Source: Rotaria sp. Silwood1
Taxonomy: Eukaryota > Rotifera > Eurotatoria > Philodinida > Philodinidae
Assembly: GCA_905250075.1 (NCBI GenBank)
Contig: CAJNOP010000277.1
Span: forward strand, 188,588-252,587
DNA length: 64,000 bases
Direction of reading: 5' to 3'
Part shown: piece after piece, positions 47,936 through 60,193 of the stretch
Position numbering within the stretch: the stretch's first letter is position 1
How the letters are laid out: each line of letters opens with the position of its first letter
The notes under the pieces: model-generated
Databases searched by the model: none
The model's input: only the letters and a program-made list of their open reading frames with translations
What the model was told of the DNA's origin: nothing
Position numbers and translations under genes: made by a program

Positions 47936-48414
47936 CCCCACTCTTATTGTGTTTGTGGGTAAAAACCCATTACTCTGATGAGAAGAACTATTTTTTTCTT
48001 TTTCATGGACATTTTTTCTTCGATAAACATTCGAAATGAAAATAAAATGGTGGAATGAGTCGTGGTTTTGTTTTGCGCAGCACATCGCTGGCCTTGAAGG
48101 TTTGGTTACATGCAGCATTGGAAGTAGTGATTTGCGCATGTTGTTCGTCTATGTTTCTCTTTTATGAATAGAAAAATACTTGAATAGGATGAAAGAATAA
48201 ACACTAGAAGAGAGCAATATTGTATAAAAGGTGTAAAACGAAGCATCAAATTGTCACATTTTGCCTGTTCCATTTTTGTAGCAGTCAACTGAGCTGAGCA
48301 AAGTAAGACTTCCATTGTATGAATCTTATGCTTTTTTTCGATTGTATTTGGTTTCTGGGTACTGGTTGTCTTTCTCTTTGTGTCATTTGGAATTCTATCC
48401 AAGTTGTCCAAGGA

Positions 48415-48685
48415 TGGGCTTTACGACGACCCAATACGGTCCTAAACGGCCGTATACGATACCCTATACTACCGTTTCTCACCGTTTACGGCCGTAAATC
48501 ATCGTAAGTTGCCATTTTACCATGCATCATATTAGGATCGTATTTCGACGTACCATAAACGTCTAATCACGATCGTCATACGGTCGAAAAACTCAGTATC
48601 CGATCGTTTCTCAAAGTGTCACAATACGGTGCATGGTAAACGGCGAAAAAATCAACGGAAACGGTCATTTTACGACCCGACTTAT
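48415..48685. repeat. CGTATACGG-word repeat, copy 3
   Basis: The largest patch: CCTAAACGGCCGTATACGA, CCGTTTACGGCCGTAAATC, CATACGGTCGAAAAAC and similar. GC-rich relative to its flanks and full of short dyads. No coding signal. Confidence 0.45.
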
Positions 48686-49205
48686 TTCACTTGAGTCGCT
48701 TGATTGATTTTGACAATACCGTGAGAGAAAAGTTGCCTAGCATCTATTTATTTATCGGTGTATCTTTGAGTACATGCATAGGGTTAACAGATAACAAATG
48801 CATACAATGAGTTATACGGATTATCTTTCGGCTGTTTTTTTCAAATGCATTTCATAATTTCAGCGTCTTTAAGTCCACTGTTATCATTTTTCAATGAGAA
48901 TTCTATTGTATGGATATAGTTTGTTAATTTGTTCTGCCGTATGCCGCGAAAGACAAGAATGAAGCTTAAAATAATTGTATTGTGATATTCTTTGCTCAGA
49001 TAAAAACTAAGAAGGGTAAAGATAGTATTATCCTAGATATCGCTTCGCTTCTCTGTCTAACGAGCAGAATGGAACACTTCGAACATAACAGACCAATATA
49101 TAACCGAAAATGCGCTATGTTTTGGTGTTCACCAAAGACTAACAGTTATTTCAATGGATTACCTAGAGATCATAAGGGAGGATTCCGAAACTTCGCCAAT
49201 AAGAC

Positions 49206-49345
49206 TTTCGCCAATTATTGGAGAAAACCCAGAGGTGTATTGGCTAAAATGCAGTGTACTTTCGTTAATTGATGAATTCCCAAGGGATATATTGGCGATA
49301 GCCCACTGAACTTTCGCCAATTAGCGAATATTCAGGAGAACGAAT
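49206..49345. repeat. ~52-bp tandem repeat, three units
   Basis: Units start at 49206, 49259 and about 49311 with ACTTTCGCCAATTA-type sequence. A second conserved word (GTATTGGC/ATATTGGCG) lies mid-unit. It lies just left of another telomere-like block. Confidence 0.5.
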
Positions 49346-49352
49346 TGGGGAC

Positions 49353-49458
49353 GAGTGTGGGTGTGGATGAGTCTGGATGTTTAACTCTTTCGCAAAAGCT
49401 TTCGTATCCACACTCACACTAACACGCATCCTCCCATCCACACCCACATCCCCACTTA
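49353..49458. repeat. Telomere-like head-to-head block
   Basis: GAGTGTGGGTGTGGATGAG, then a pyrimidine-rich middle (TTAACTCTTTCGC), then CACTCACACTAACACGC and CCACACCCACATCCCC. Confidence 0.6.
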
Positions 49459-50447
49459 CAGGAGGAACACATGCTCACTACACCTATATTCAAATCCTGT
49501 TCTGATGAGTTTATTGTTTTCAAAGTATCGTCTGTTGAGACAGAACTTTATTGTTACCTACTTAAATAAACGTAAAGCGTCTTATAAAAATAAGATAAGT
49601 ATAAAATTTGTGAATAACTGACTCAATAAATACCTACCAAAAAAGAAAAACTAATTATTGATAAAGCATAAGTATAATATATAGCTTCGATTCGTACTAT
49701 CAAAGGCTGTTCAAATAATTATATTTATTGTCTGTTTAACTGAAAGCTTTGATGAAGTATTTCGATGAGTAAAACATATTCGTTGTCCTCTAAACTAACG
49801 AAGTAGTAGGCTATCTTTTAGAATATTTCATTTTTTCTCACGAAAAATAAATTAATTAAAAATTTTGTCATCATCATCGTTTGAAACGATGTTGGAAATG
49901 AATTTCGTATGGTTTTACGAGTTTAAAAACGAGTATTGAAAGTACTCTATTAACATTTTCAGCTAAAAACATTTAAATCTAGGCATACTATGATAGAAAT
50001 AAACGAATAAAAGTTATCAATTTTCGAGAAAGGTATTCATTATGTTTCACTCATTTTTTTTTCTTAACGAGTGATAGGGGGTTTATATTTTTCGGGATAT
50101 ACAATGATATGTCTCTGTTTTATTTTATTCTTGATGTGTCGTATATATTAGTTTCTATTCCTTGATTTGTTATTTATTGATCATTATCCAATTAATGAAG
50201 CATAACATGTTACTTCTATTTGTATTCGATTTCATCTGGATTTGTGATATACATACATAATATCTTGTGTTGCTTTTGCTCGTCACAATTATAAGTATTT
50301 ATTATAAATAAGAAAAATATTTCGTTGTGTCCGTGTTTTAACTAATGAGAGTCACTGAAGATTGGTCAACTTACTAAATAGCATGTACACTATTTAATTA
50401 TAATTATTTTAGATCTCAATTTTCATTCGATATTATTAAACAAATAA
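49459..50447. other. Intergenic, nothing recognised
   Basis: AT-rich; no supported open frame. Confidence 0.5.
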
Positions 50448-51421
50448 ATGGATATAAAAAAACCTCGAAAGGAACGAAAACCAACAGATTTGACTGACAA
50501 AGGTTTGTTGATTTGACGATATGTTATACAATCTACTAAATATATATATATTTGTTATACAGAATTAAACATGATTCGAAATTCGTCACATTTAAGTGCT
50601 AAAGGTAATCGATATACTGTTTGATATATTTTTTCCTTGATATTTTTCTTCTGATTCTAAATAGAAATTCAATTATGGCATTCTGTATGTTGAATATATA
50701 TGATTTTAAACAATAAAATGTATATTAATTCTTTTTTTTACAGGACTTTGTTAGTAAACATCCAACAGGGAAATTGGATAAAGATACATTTATGGCAACA
50801 TTTAAACAACTTTTTCCTGAAAGTTCTAAAAACTTAACACCCAAGTATATTTATACAATGTTTTAATATAATTTATTTCATTTTATTTTTCCTTCAAATA
50901 TAGTTTATTTGATACGATTGATAAAAATCATGATGGTACTATTGATTTTAATGAATTTCTTGTTCTTGCTACTATTGGTAATAACACTGGAAATTTAGAC
51001 GAACGACTTGATATAATCTTCGATTTGTAAGTAATATATGGGCTTATTTTACAATATGTTTGTTTTTAAATAATTTTCTTCAGATGGGATGTTTCTAATG
51101 ATGGACTTTTAGATGTAAATGAATTAGCTCATCTTATTTCGGCTATTGTATGATTGCTTTTTTTTTCATGAAATTTAAAATGCTATTTGATATTTTAGTA
51201 TGATCGTACTGGTGTAAAAGATCGTCAAGGTGATAAAAATCCAACACATCGAGCCAAAGAAATAATAAAAAAACTTGATGCAAGTGGTGATAAGAAATTA
51301 AATAAACAAGAATTTATCAATGGGTATTTTGTTTTAAATCTTATTCCTTTTTATATATATTTATTTTGTTAGATTGAAACATGATGAAACTATTAAAAAA
51401 CTGCTCGTTCCTGATTCTTAA
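50448..51421 (+). CDS. Neuronal calcium sensor-like EF-hand protein
   Basis: Eight exons: 50448-50502, 50563-50604, 50665-50684, 50744-50844, 50904-51026, 51084-51147, 51199-51323 and 51373-51421; 192 residues, the usual length for NCS-1/recoverin relatives. The first EF hand is degenerate (SKHPTGKLDKDTF). Hands 2 and 3 have complete loops (DKNHDGTIDFNE, DVSNDGLLDVNE), and hand 4 (DASGDKKLNKQE) has Lys in place of the loop Gly. The N-terminus is MDIKKPRKERK, without the Gly-2 needed for myristoylation, so a Ca-dependent myristoyl switch is unlikely. The third exon is only 20 nt. An AATAAA-type signal (AATAAACTCC) follows the stop. Probable role: soluble calcium sensor. Confidence 0.8.
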
Positions 51422-52930
51422 ATTATTGCATCGTTTATAAATAAACTCCAATATCATTTATTCATGTTACTCCAATTTTTTTTTCTTAATTTTTCGAATA
51501 AAATAAGATTATATTCACTTGAATAGGTTCAATAAGTGAACTCGTGTGATATTTTACAATGAATATTGCTAACTAAGTCCTGTTAGATGTTTTTTTTCTT
51601 TTTTAGCAATCCTGTATTTGATTCGAAATCTCATAATAGCAACTATCATTGTCATACTAGTAGTATTTAAAAGATCGATTGCACATAAAATCATAAACTA
51701 GTCAATTATTGATTTCAAAATGAAAACTACTCAGACATAAGTAAAACGTTGTAACGAGTAGTTTAATGACGTTTTCAAATCAAATCTTAATAATCAGAAT
51801 CATTATGCATCTCACATAAAAAATTTTAATTGAAATAATTTTTTTATTTATTTACTAAAATAAATTCACTACTTTAATTCATGTTTTTCGATATTGTATG
51901 TAGATTGTTAAAAACGTTGCAACTATTTCAGAAATTTTTCAGTCGTATGTTTGCCATGTCATCAATATACTAATGTATCTACTGTTTAGAGTGTGAATAC
52001 GACTAACTGCGTTTGATAGATGCGCTCACATTTTCATCTATACTTCGAAAATTTTTGAGAATTTTATTACATAAGATTTTCTTTTTATATTTATCGTACA
52101 GATGCATTAGGGAAATTTCAAAATGAATTTTGTCTATTGAATATGAAACTAATCATATGAATCTATTTTGAAGTCTCATTCTTTATGATTGAATGAATTG
52201 AAAAATTAATGATTTAATTATAATCGGGTATTCACAATATTCATGTTAAATGCATAAGAAGTAAAATAATTTGTTTTTATTGAAAGAGTGATGTGAGAGT
52301 ACTATCAATATAGAACATTTTGGGTGTGAGTGTGAATGCTATATCGAGATACATCATTACGCACGGATAGCCACAACCCCTATACTGAATTCGCGTTCTT
52401 CATATCTGTAAATTAGTTTTAGATACTTCATATTTTTAAGGCCATTGTCAATTATGGAATCAACACATTCAAAAATTCAATGCTCATCTAAATTGTGAAT
52501 TTAACATTTCTTGAGCTCATAATCAGTTCAAAGCAATTAATATTACGTATCGGTAAAAATCAATTCATCGAAATTTGTTCTACAGTAATACAAGAAAAGA
52601 CTCTCATCTTCTAGGTTTTAACGAACTCTAAGGAACTTTTGTTCTATGTAAGACTTGTATTTAGCGTGTGGCTAAGACCAATAGAAAGTCATACGAGTCA
52701 ATAAGAAGAAATTTGTTTTTCTATTTATTATTATCTTGTTGAGAGAAAAGAAAATTGAATATAGTCAAATTTTTGATAATCTTTGAATAATGATAATTAA
52801 TTCACGGAAATTTGCAGAAAGTATGCTTTTCAATAGCAAAGAAAATCATGATTTCCACATGAGTTTTCCCGGTATCAGTTATTTTCTTTGACTCTCATGT
52901 TGTCAAATGAAAACATGTCAATTACTTTAG
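51422..52930. other. Intergenic, AT-rich
   Basis: No supported gene. A weak telomere-like piece (GGGTGTGAGTGTGAATGC) lies at 52321-52340, with CCACAACCCC downstream. Confidence 0.5.
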
Positions 52931-53326
52931 GTGTGGTTGTGAGTGGTAGGTGTGCACCAAATCCTGATTTTAGGTGATAAAGATGACTCATTTACGATGT
53001 CAAGAACCGTTAGCTCTTGTCAAACCTTTGGCTGCTCTCCACTCACTTTTTATCTCTCTATCTGATGGCAGTCCCAGATTGGTCAAATCCAACTATAAAA
53101 TATGCAGGATTTTACCGAAAATTCACGTTTTTTAGTCAAATCCTGTAAAATCTTGAATATTTTTTAGTCGGATTTGACATATCTGGGACTGCCATCAGAT
53201 AGAGCGATAAAAGTTGAGTAGAAAGCAGCCAAAGGTTTGACAGGAGCTGACGGCTCTTGACATTGTAAATGAGTCATCTTTATCATATAAAAACAGGATT
53301 TGGTGCATGCCTACCACCCACACCCA
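52931..53326. repeat. 396-bp inverted repeat with telomere-like ends
   Basis: The arms meet near 53128. Paired blocks include GATGGCAGTCCCAGAT with ATCTGGGACTGCCATC, and CAAATCCTGATTTTAGG with the complement of TAAAAACAGGATTTG. The outermost bases are GTGTGGTTGTGAGTGGTAGG on the left and CCTACCACCCACACCC on the right, i.e. telomere-like words in inverted orientation at the two ends. GTCAAATCC recurs inside. Confidence 0.7.
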
Positions 53327-53682
53327 TATAGTCATATTGTCATGGTGTTTCCTAATTGATGTTGACTGATCTATACATGAAATGAAAACATTTTCTGAAA
53401 TGCTTAAGATATATGACAAATAGTTTCATATATTTGCTTTCTCAAAAATATTCCATCACAAAGAATCATCTGTACATATGTAATGACAATACATGGCATC
53501 TTTTTTGTTTTTATCTAACTGCAGATCCATTCATAGTGAAGAAATCCAGATAATTCAATTGGTAAAATAGCCGATTGATTATCAAAATATTTTCGTTTGA
53601 TTCCAGTGCTGCTCTAATAAACCTTGTCAAATTATTGTTTATTCTATTCAAAGCAGATCGATATACATGTTAGATGAAAATT

Positions 53683-53730
53683 TGAGTGTGGATGAGTGTG
53701 GATGAAGGAAAGCTCTACACCCACCCCACA
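53683..53730. repeat. Short telomere-like head-to-head block
   Basis: GAGTGTGGATGAGTGTG, core GATGAAGGAAAGCTC, then ACACCCACCCCACA. It is the cleanest minimal copy of the family (48 bp). Confidence 0.65.
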
Positions 53731-54029
53731 AAAAATGGAAGACTGTTCATTATACTTTATACTACGCGCATGATAAATAGAAATAGAATGAAGTCTAGTG
53801 CTTAAGCTCACAAAATAAATTCTGGTTTAGTAGTAACTGAAGAGGTCAATCCACATTTCCGTTTCGTTCATTCTGGGAGTAAATGCATATTGTTCAAATG
53901 TGTTCTATCATTAGTTTATAATATATGAAATATACAGATACCACCATGTTTACAACGATCAAACAAAACGATTCAATTCATAAAATAGTATATTCTAGTC
54001 GTCTTTTTGCTATGATATTACATTTAATG

Positions 54030-54628
54030 GTGTTCTTGATGATTAATCGATTTTTTCACTTTTGATCGGTTTTTTGCATTTTAATTGATTTTAATCGATT
54101 CTTATTGTAATTGTGCAATCTCTGCGTTTGAAGCAATTCATATAGCAGTTCCAACTCCACTATATTTGCCCATTATTTATCTTAGAGGCAACTACGTGGT
54201 TTCTAAATACGAGGGAGTGAAAAAAATTTACGAAAAATCGTAGGTTTCGAGTTCAATTCTTGATAAAAGCACTTATCTAAGTTACGAATGATTAAAATCG
54301 ATTAACAGGTAAAAACCAATTAAAATTGATTAATAGGTAACAATAGATTAAAATTGGTTAATAGGTAACAATAGATTAGATTGCATTGAGATAAATGAGG
54401 TCGAAATCATAGAACAAAACAGATGTGTAGATATTAACCGATTATAATCGATTTTTTTTGATTAAGAGTCAATTATAATGGCACTAATATAATCCGATTT
54501 CTAATCAAAATAATGATTATAATTAATTTCAAGAAATTTAATCAATTACAATCACTACTTTGATTAAAATTTGGATTGTAATCTGATTATAATCCGATTT
54601 TTTCTGATTTTTTTTATATGGGTATTGA
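54030..54628 (+). repeat. AATC-rich repeat with tRNA-like core, copy 3
   Basis: It aligns with the minus strand of 27421-27900 from the AATCGATT-rich start through AATTGTGCAATCTC, GTTCCAACT, an A-box-like CTTAGAGGCAACTA (about 54181), a B-box-like GAGTTCAATTCT (54249-54260) and AGCACTTATC, to the end TTTTTTTTATATGGGT. It contains three tandem GATTAATAGGTAACAAT-type units at 54300-54380. Confidence 0.55.
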
Positions 54629-54991
54629 TGTTTGAAAATCAGACGGATAAAATCATTTCTCTAGTTTCCATCATCGAATTATATTTAACATTAATATTAA
54701 ATAATCCAATTGATAGATTGATTGAACAGATTCAAATAATTGATTCGAATTCGGTAACAACCTCAGAAGAAAATTCTTTATCGAACTTATCAAACTTCAA
54801 TTGCATCATATTTATGATGAATCATCTGTGCTTTTCATCATGTTTTGCATCTATATTGATATTTCAGAGAAGTTTATCGTTGGCAAATTTCACAGCATCC
54901 AATTCATAGAATCATCTCATAAACCAAAAGTTGAACATTATAACTTAATCGTACGTGCTCTATTCAGATGAATAACTTCCGAATGTAACTA

Positions 54992-55312
54992 AGGTGTGAG
55001 TGTGGGTGTGGGTGTGGGTGTGGGTGTGGGGTGTGGGGGTGGGGTGTAGGGGTGGGGTGTGGGGTGTGGGTGGATGCTGTGGGTGTGGGTGTGCAGATGA
55101 AAAGAAGATCCACACCCACACACCTACACATCCACGTGCACCCACACTCACACGCCACACCTCAACCCCCACAGCCACCCACACCAACAGCCACACCCCA
55201 CACTCACACCCACACACATCCCACATCCATACTCATATCCACACCCACTCACACCCATACCCACAGCCACACCCACCCACACCCCTGCACCCACAGCCAC
55301 ACACCCACACCG
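54992..55312. repeat. Large telomere-like head-to-head block
   Basis: About 100 bp of GTGTGGG repeats, the core CAGATGAAAAGAAGATC, then about 200 bp of CCACACC/CACACCC repeats. Frames over it encode only His/Pro/Thr or Gly/Val/Trp. Confidence 0.85.
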
Positions 55313-55342
55313 TTTCTAGAAACGGAACGCAAAACTGACACC

Positions 55343-55475
55343 TAGGGGCTGTGAGTGTCAGTGCCAGTGTGGATACAAAAAAACCACGTATTCACAAACA
55401 TATGACCATATCCACACCCCACACTCAAGCCCGCACACACCAGCTACACACAATACATAGCCACACTCCACACCC
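55343..55475. repeat. Second, degenerate telomere-like block
   Basis: GGGCTGTGAGTGTCAGTG with GTGTGGATAC, then an A-rich middle, then CATATCCACACCCCACAC and CACACTCCACACCCAATA. It lies directly after the 54992-55312 block. Confidence 0.5.
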
Positions 55476-55753
55476 AATATTTACCTATATATGCTTGATA
55501 AACTATTAAAAATATTACTTACGCTTAAAAAAGCAATCAATGAGGAGTATTTTTCTTTTTAAAAAGGAAGTGATATTTGTAACTATATATGATATAAAAA
55601 TGCAGTGGTGAAGCAGAAGGCCTTGAAAGAAAATATCATTCATGCTTAGAAAATCGAAGGATCAACGCATTTCACTCAACACGGATAGCCAAAACGAAAC
55701 TAAGTGTGATGGTATAGAGTCTATTACTTTCATTTCTTTTTCAGAATAAGATA

Positions 55754-58700
55754 ATGAACTCTTATTTCTCTCTGCTGTTTCTGGTGACGCACATGGGATC
55801 TGTACTAACCAAAGACCTCCCAGGGTTAGATTATCTTGCCACAGGATTTGACGCGCTGAAAATGATTAATCTGAACGAAGCACCTTCAGCCTCTGACAAT
55901 CTCAAGTTTCGTCTTTTTAACTTGGATGATGGTCTTGGTAAAACATATTCGTTCGATGCTGGCAGTGTAAAACATAATTACACAACATCTCGTTATGTAC
56001 AAGCCACAACAATCAACATGAAGACAAAAGTTGCTATTGAAACAATTAGCAAAACGTATCAAGAATTTCGACATAAGTAAGAATTTCATTTACTTGCTTT
56101 CTTTTCTAAATCTTGCTACTTCAAACATTTAATTGATAGTTACTTTCAATCATACTCCTTTGATATTGGTATTCCTATACCGTTAGAAGTGGGTACAATT
56201 GATATTTCTTTTGGATATCATCGTACTTTATCACAAGCCTATGAAAAAATTACCAAGCAAGAGGGATCGGTTGGAATATCATCAGATTGGTGGGGAATTT
56301 ACAATGTCCATCTGGGTCCAACATATTTACTAAAGTAGGTTTTTTGAAACTGATTGGTAAAAGAGTGCAACCTCTTTGTTTAGCTTCTATTTCTAAAATA
56401 TCTGTTTGCTATGTATGTGCACTAATATCGGTCGATATATGATTCTACCAGTGCTCTGCTTTTTTCCGATTCGCTGACATTTGCTATACTTGTGTCCCTA
56501 TAATAGGTTTGATCCACTGTTCACAGCAGCTCTTGACAAACTCGTCTCTAAGCCTACGACATCGAAAGATCAAGCCTATTACAATCGTCTCATAGAAACA
56601 TTTGGTACTCATTATGTCTCATCAGTCATCGTTGGTGGGCTTGGTAATCTCTACACATACATTACTGGTAGTTATGAAAAAGAATATAGTCGTTCAGTTG
56701 TTGAAGAGGGAATCACAATTGGCTTTAGAGTTGCTATGAACAACGGTTTGGTAGGAACTGGAAACGGTGCTTATAATTGGGGTGAAGGAGAATCAAGTCT
56801 TACTGAAGAATTCAAACAAAATTCTGAAATGCAAACAAAATTTATTCCAGCTGTTGTAATTTCACCTCAGAATGAAAGGCGGCAGTGGGATGTTTGGAAA
56901 GAGCAAACATTATCTGAACCAGCAGTTGTCAACCGCACACTTTCTCCTCTCGTCAATCTTCTCCTCGACTACCCAGATGAAGTTCAAAAGCACTTGCAGG
57001 CAACTATTGATTACTACCTTCTCAATGGAGTCGTCCCAACATTAGATCAAGTATTAAGCAGCAAGTCTAGACAAAAAAAACTTGCCCTCATTAATTTTGA
57101 TCAAGCCAAACCAATTTCAGGTCTCGATGTTGTGGGCTGTGGATTTGACATTGGTGGTATTGAAAGTCGTCAATGTCTCTTTGATCTATCGACAGACACG
57201 AACGCTACCTCTTTATGGATCGATGTCTATAACAATGATAAAACGTACACGATTCCATCCAATTTCTTCGTCTCAGATAAACGTGATGTCAATGCAATGT
57301 ATGAAAGCAGATTCTTCAAAACACTTGATGAATTCTTTCAAATGTCTATCTACAGTATACAAGAAGATGATCATGGCTTTCTTGGGTTCGGAGCAACATC
57401 AAAACGTAAAGATATTATTGAGAAATATCGTCAATTCTACGACTATAAGTATCAGATGGCTTGGACACGAAGACAAATCTCAATGTATACACTTTCCTTA
57501 ACCACGTTTCCAACTCCACAATTCAATGATATGACCCAACTAGCTATTGATGAACTGCCTGACACATTTGATAACGGCTCCATTTCAAATATCAAAAAAT
57601 GGAAAGCATTTTTCGATGCCTACGGAACACATTTTGTTGCCAGCTCGGACATGGGTGGTTTATTGTGGGCGGAAGATTATTTTGAAGGATGTTTAATTAC
57701 AAAGTACAGTGAAAGATGGGTTAGGGAGCAAGTGAGAAGAAGTTATTGGTTTTTTCGTGATCAAACTTATTCAGAAAGTTATACAATGAATGTTGATCAA
57801 ATCTACAAAAAATATAGTTCATCTATGTCAAAAATGATTGGCGGCATTGATAATAATCCAGGTGAAGCCTCCTCAATTGAACCCTATGTTATTAATACTT
57901 GGATCTCAACACTTAAAAACTATCCACAACCCATTAACTATCGTCTTCTACCGATTTACACATTACTTCCGAAAGGTGTTAAAAAAGAAGCAATGAAAAA
58001 TGCAACCTACTACTTTCGTTTACAGGCAGCTGTAGATGCAAATCTCTATATCCAACGTCTACAAACACATCCAAATCCACTACCTCTGCCGAAATTAGAT
58101 TGTTCTCCAACTGCTCAACGAAGAAAACGTGCTATCATAAGTTCCGCATTCGATCTGACAGCAGCACGCAAAAGTCTCTGTCCAGTTGTTGGATTTCGAG
58201 GAACATTCTGTCCAGGTGATCCAGCTTGGAATACCAGTTCTATCAACTCATCGATCGCCTTTAAAGCTCTGTCACTCTTGTCACAGCAAGATTTGCCAAA
58301 AGGTGTTGGTATGGCTATAGACATCAGCACTGGGAATGTTCTTTTGCCAGCTTTGCAACTCACCTATCCTCTCTCTGCTTCATCTGATTCTCTATGGAAA
58401 GATCCACATTCTGGTCGTGACTTTATCTTGCCGAACGAAGTTAGTCTTGAATCATTGAATAATAATTCACTCGATGTCAATGTTAGTTCATATTCTACCC
58501 CCACTGAATTCATCGACGCATGGTTACGTTTAGGAGCAGATAGTGACTGGTCTACAAGCTTTCTCTCCAATCTTCAATACATTTTGAATATTGATTCGAC
58601 GTATTTTTTAGATGATCAAGGAACTGCTATTGCTCAGAACTATAGTAAACTCTATAATCTACGTGTTAAAGCGATTGATAATCCTGCTTCCCTACCTTTG

Positions 58701-59816
58701 AACTCATATGCTCATACTGCAATAAACGCACTGACTGCTGCCTATGATGAGGATCTCTACAATGCATTTTTCAACTCTTGGGGAACTCATGTAGCTGTTG
58801 AGACAACAGTTGGTGGTGTTACTGAAAAACAAATCCTATTTCAAAAATGTTTAAATTCAAGTGTAGCACGCTTGAACCTTAAAGCGGAACTTCTCTCGAA
58901 GCGTCCGTGTACAAGTGAAGATTATCATAAATGGCGGAAACCATTTAGTGAGCATCGTATAGGTGGAAATGTTGACCTGATTCAAGATACAAATGAGTGG
59001 TTTCGTACACTGGCTTATGCTCCTGCAATGATCTCTGTTAAACGTTATGTTTCGTGGGCTGATATTGTAACAAATCCATCTGTGAAAAAGAATTTACAAG
59101 GGGCAATCATTAGACGAATTAATAATGCTAACGAAGATCGACAAGAACAAGTAAATAAAGTGTTTGAAAAGCGAAAACTCAACCTTATTCCAGCTAGTTT
59201 GATCTTGTGGAGAGTAACTCAGATTGCTAATTTAACATTTTCTCCAATCATATCAAATCCAACAGCTCCCATTCCTGTCCTTCTTCAAAATATTAACACT
59301 TGTGGTTCGGGTCAAACGCAACAAGAACTTTTAGCCTCCTCTTGTACATTTGCAACCAAGATGACTGCATGTACATTACAATCAAATTCTCCTACTAATA
59401 TGATTACGGAAGGACCAATTTCATATGAAAGAAATTTGATTACAGGGGATCTACGTGTTATAGCTTTACGACAGTATGGTATTGGTGGAAATCAAACTCC
59501 ATTCAAAAGTAGATTTAGATTTGTTTCTGAGGATATATAATCTAAGTCATTTTTGGCTGCACTTTCTTTAGATTACGACCTTGTTGGTAACTGGATTATA
59601 AGTGGTTGTTCAGAGATTATAAATAATCAGTGTGGATCATTGGCACTGTATAGCGTTCATCGAGTTCAGTTATGTACACGTTGTCGTGTGTTTTGTGCTA
59701 ATACGATCAACACTGATTTAGCTAGTCATTGCACATGTCCGTCATTGACTGAAAATAATTGTCCAGCTTATTCGGAAGCAGGACCTTATCAACCGTATTG
59801 CAATAATGAGGACTGA
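55754..59816 (+). CDS. Secreted protein with three tandem MACPF modules
   Basis: Exons 55754-56076, 56140-56334, 56507-59508 and 59572-59816; 1,254 residues. MACPF domains build membrane-bound or pore-forming rings in perforin and complement proteins. After a signal peptide, three modules each start with a G-x-GFD-like strand (GLDYLATGFD, GLDVVGCGFDIGG, PVVGFRGTFCPGD). Each carries the signature GTH plus distal GG: FGTHYVSSVIVGG (about 204), YGTHFVASSDMGG (about 543) and WGTHVAVETTVGG (about 930). A furin-type RRKR lies near residue 710, just before module 3. The last exon adds a Cys-rich tail (CTRCRVFCA, HCTCP). No membrane anchor is seen at the C-terminus, unlike perforin-2. The 3-kb exon is GC-richer than neighbouring genes. 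Role: probably defence or membrane binding, inferred from family only. Confidence 0.85.
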
Positions 59817-59960
59817 GGAATGTTACAACTAGCTTAGTGACAGCTTTTTTTATTACTTATAATTATCCAGTATTCCTGATTTCTTCTTTTTTATTGCTGA
59901 ATGATATCAGTCATTCAAATCAATTCGTAATCTCAAACTATGTCTGCATAAACTCCAAAA

Positions 59961-60058
59961 AGGGTATGAGTGGGTGTGGACATGCACATTGAATGTGCTC
60001 CTACCCACACTCACACACCTCACACCACACCCAGACCCAGACTCACACCCACACACCG
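59961..60058. repeat. Telomere-like head-to-head block
   Basis: AAAAAGGGTATGAGTGGGTG, then a small dyad (GCACATTGAATGTGC), then CCTACCCACACTCACACAC and further CACACC words. Confidence 0.65.
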
Positions 60059-60193
60059 ATCTTGGTTTACAATATCAAATGTAGTCAGCAAGTTTAACAA
60101 ATCATCTCTCATTGTAAAATATAATATTGGTCTAATTTAAAGGATGACATTCTTCATGTCGTATGACCAAGTGAACATAGCTTAATTCAAAAA

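Noticed and set aside
47440-48039. Several overlapping open frames of 70-120 codons on both strands, rich in His/Pro/Thr or Gly/Val/Trp
   Set aside because: They are translations of the telomere-like repeats in every frame; there is no start context, domain or unique sequence.
53545-53630. tRNA-like stretch (AATTCAATTGGTAAAAT, later GTTTGATTCCA)
   Set aside because: It has A-box- and B-box-like words, but I could not form acceptor, anticodon or T stems. At best it is a decayed tRNA-derived fragment.
54571-54909. 112-codon frame after the AATC-rich repeat
   Set aside because: Begins inside the repeat; hydrophobic/Ser-rich without motif; the other strand is no better.
54960-55345. Open frames over the 54992-55312 block
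   Set aside because: Same reason: repeat translation only.
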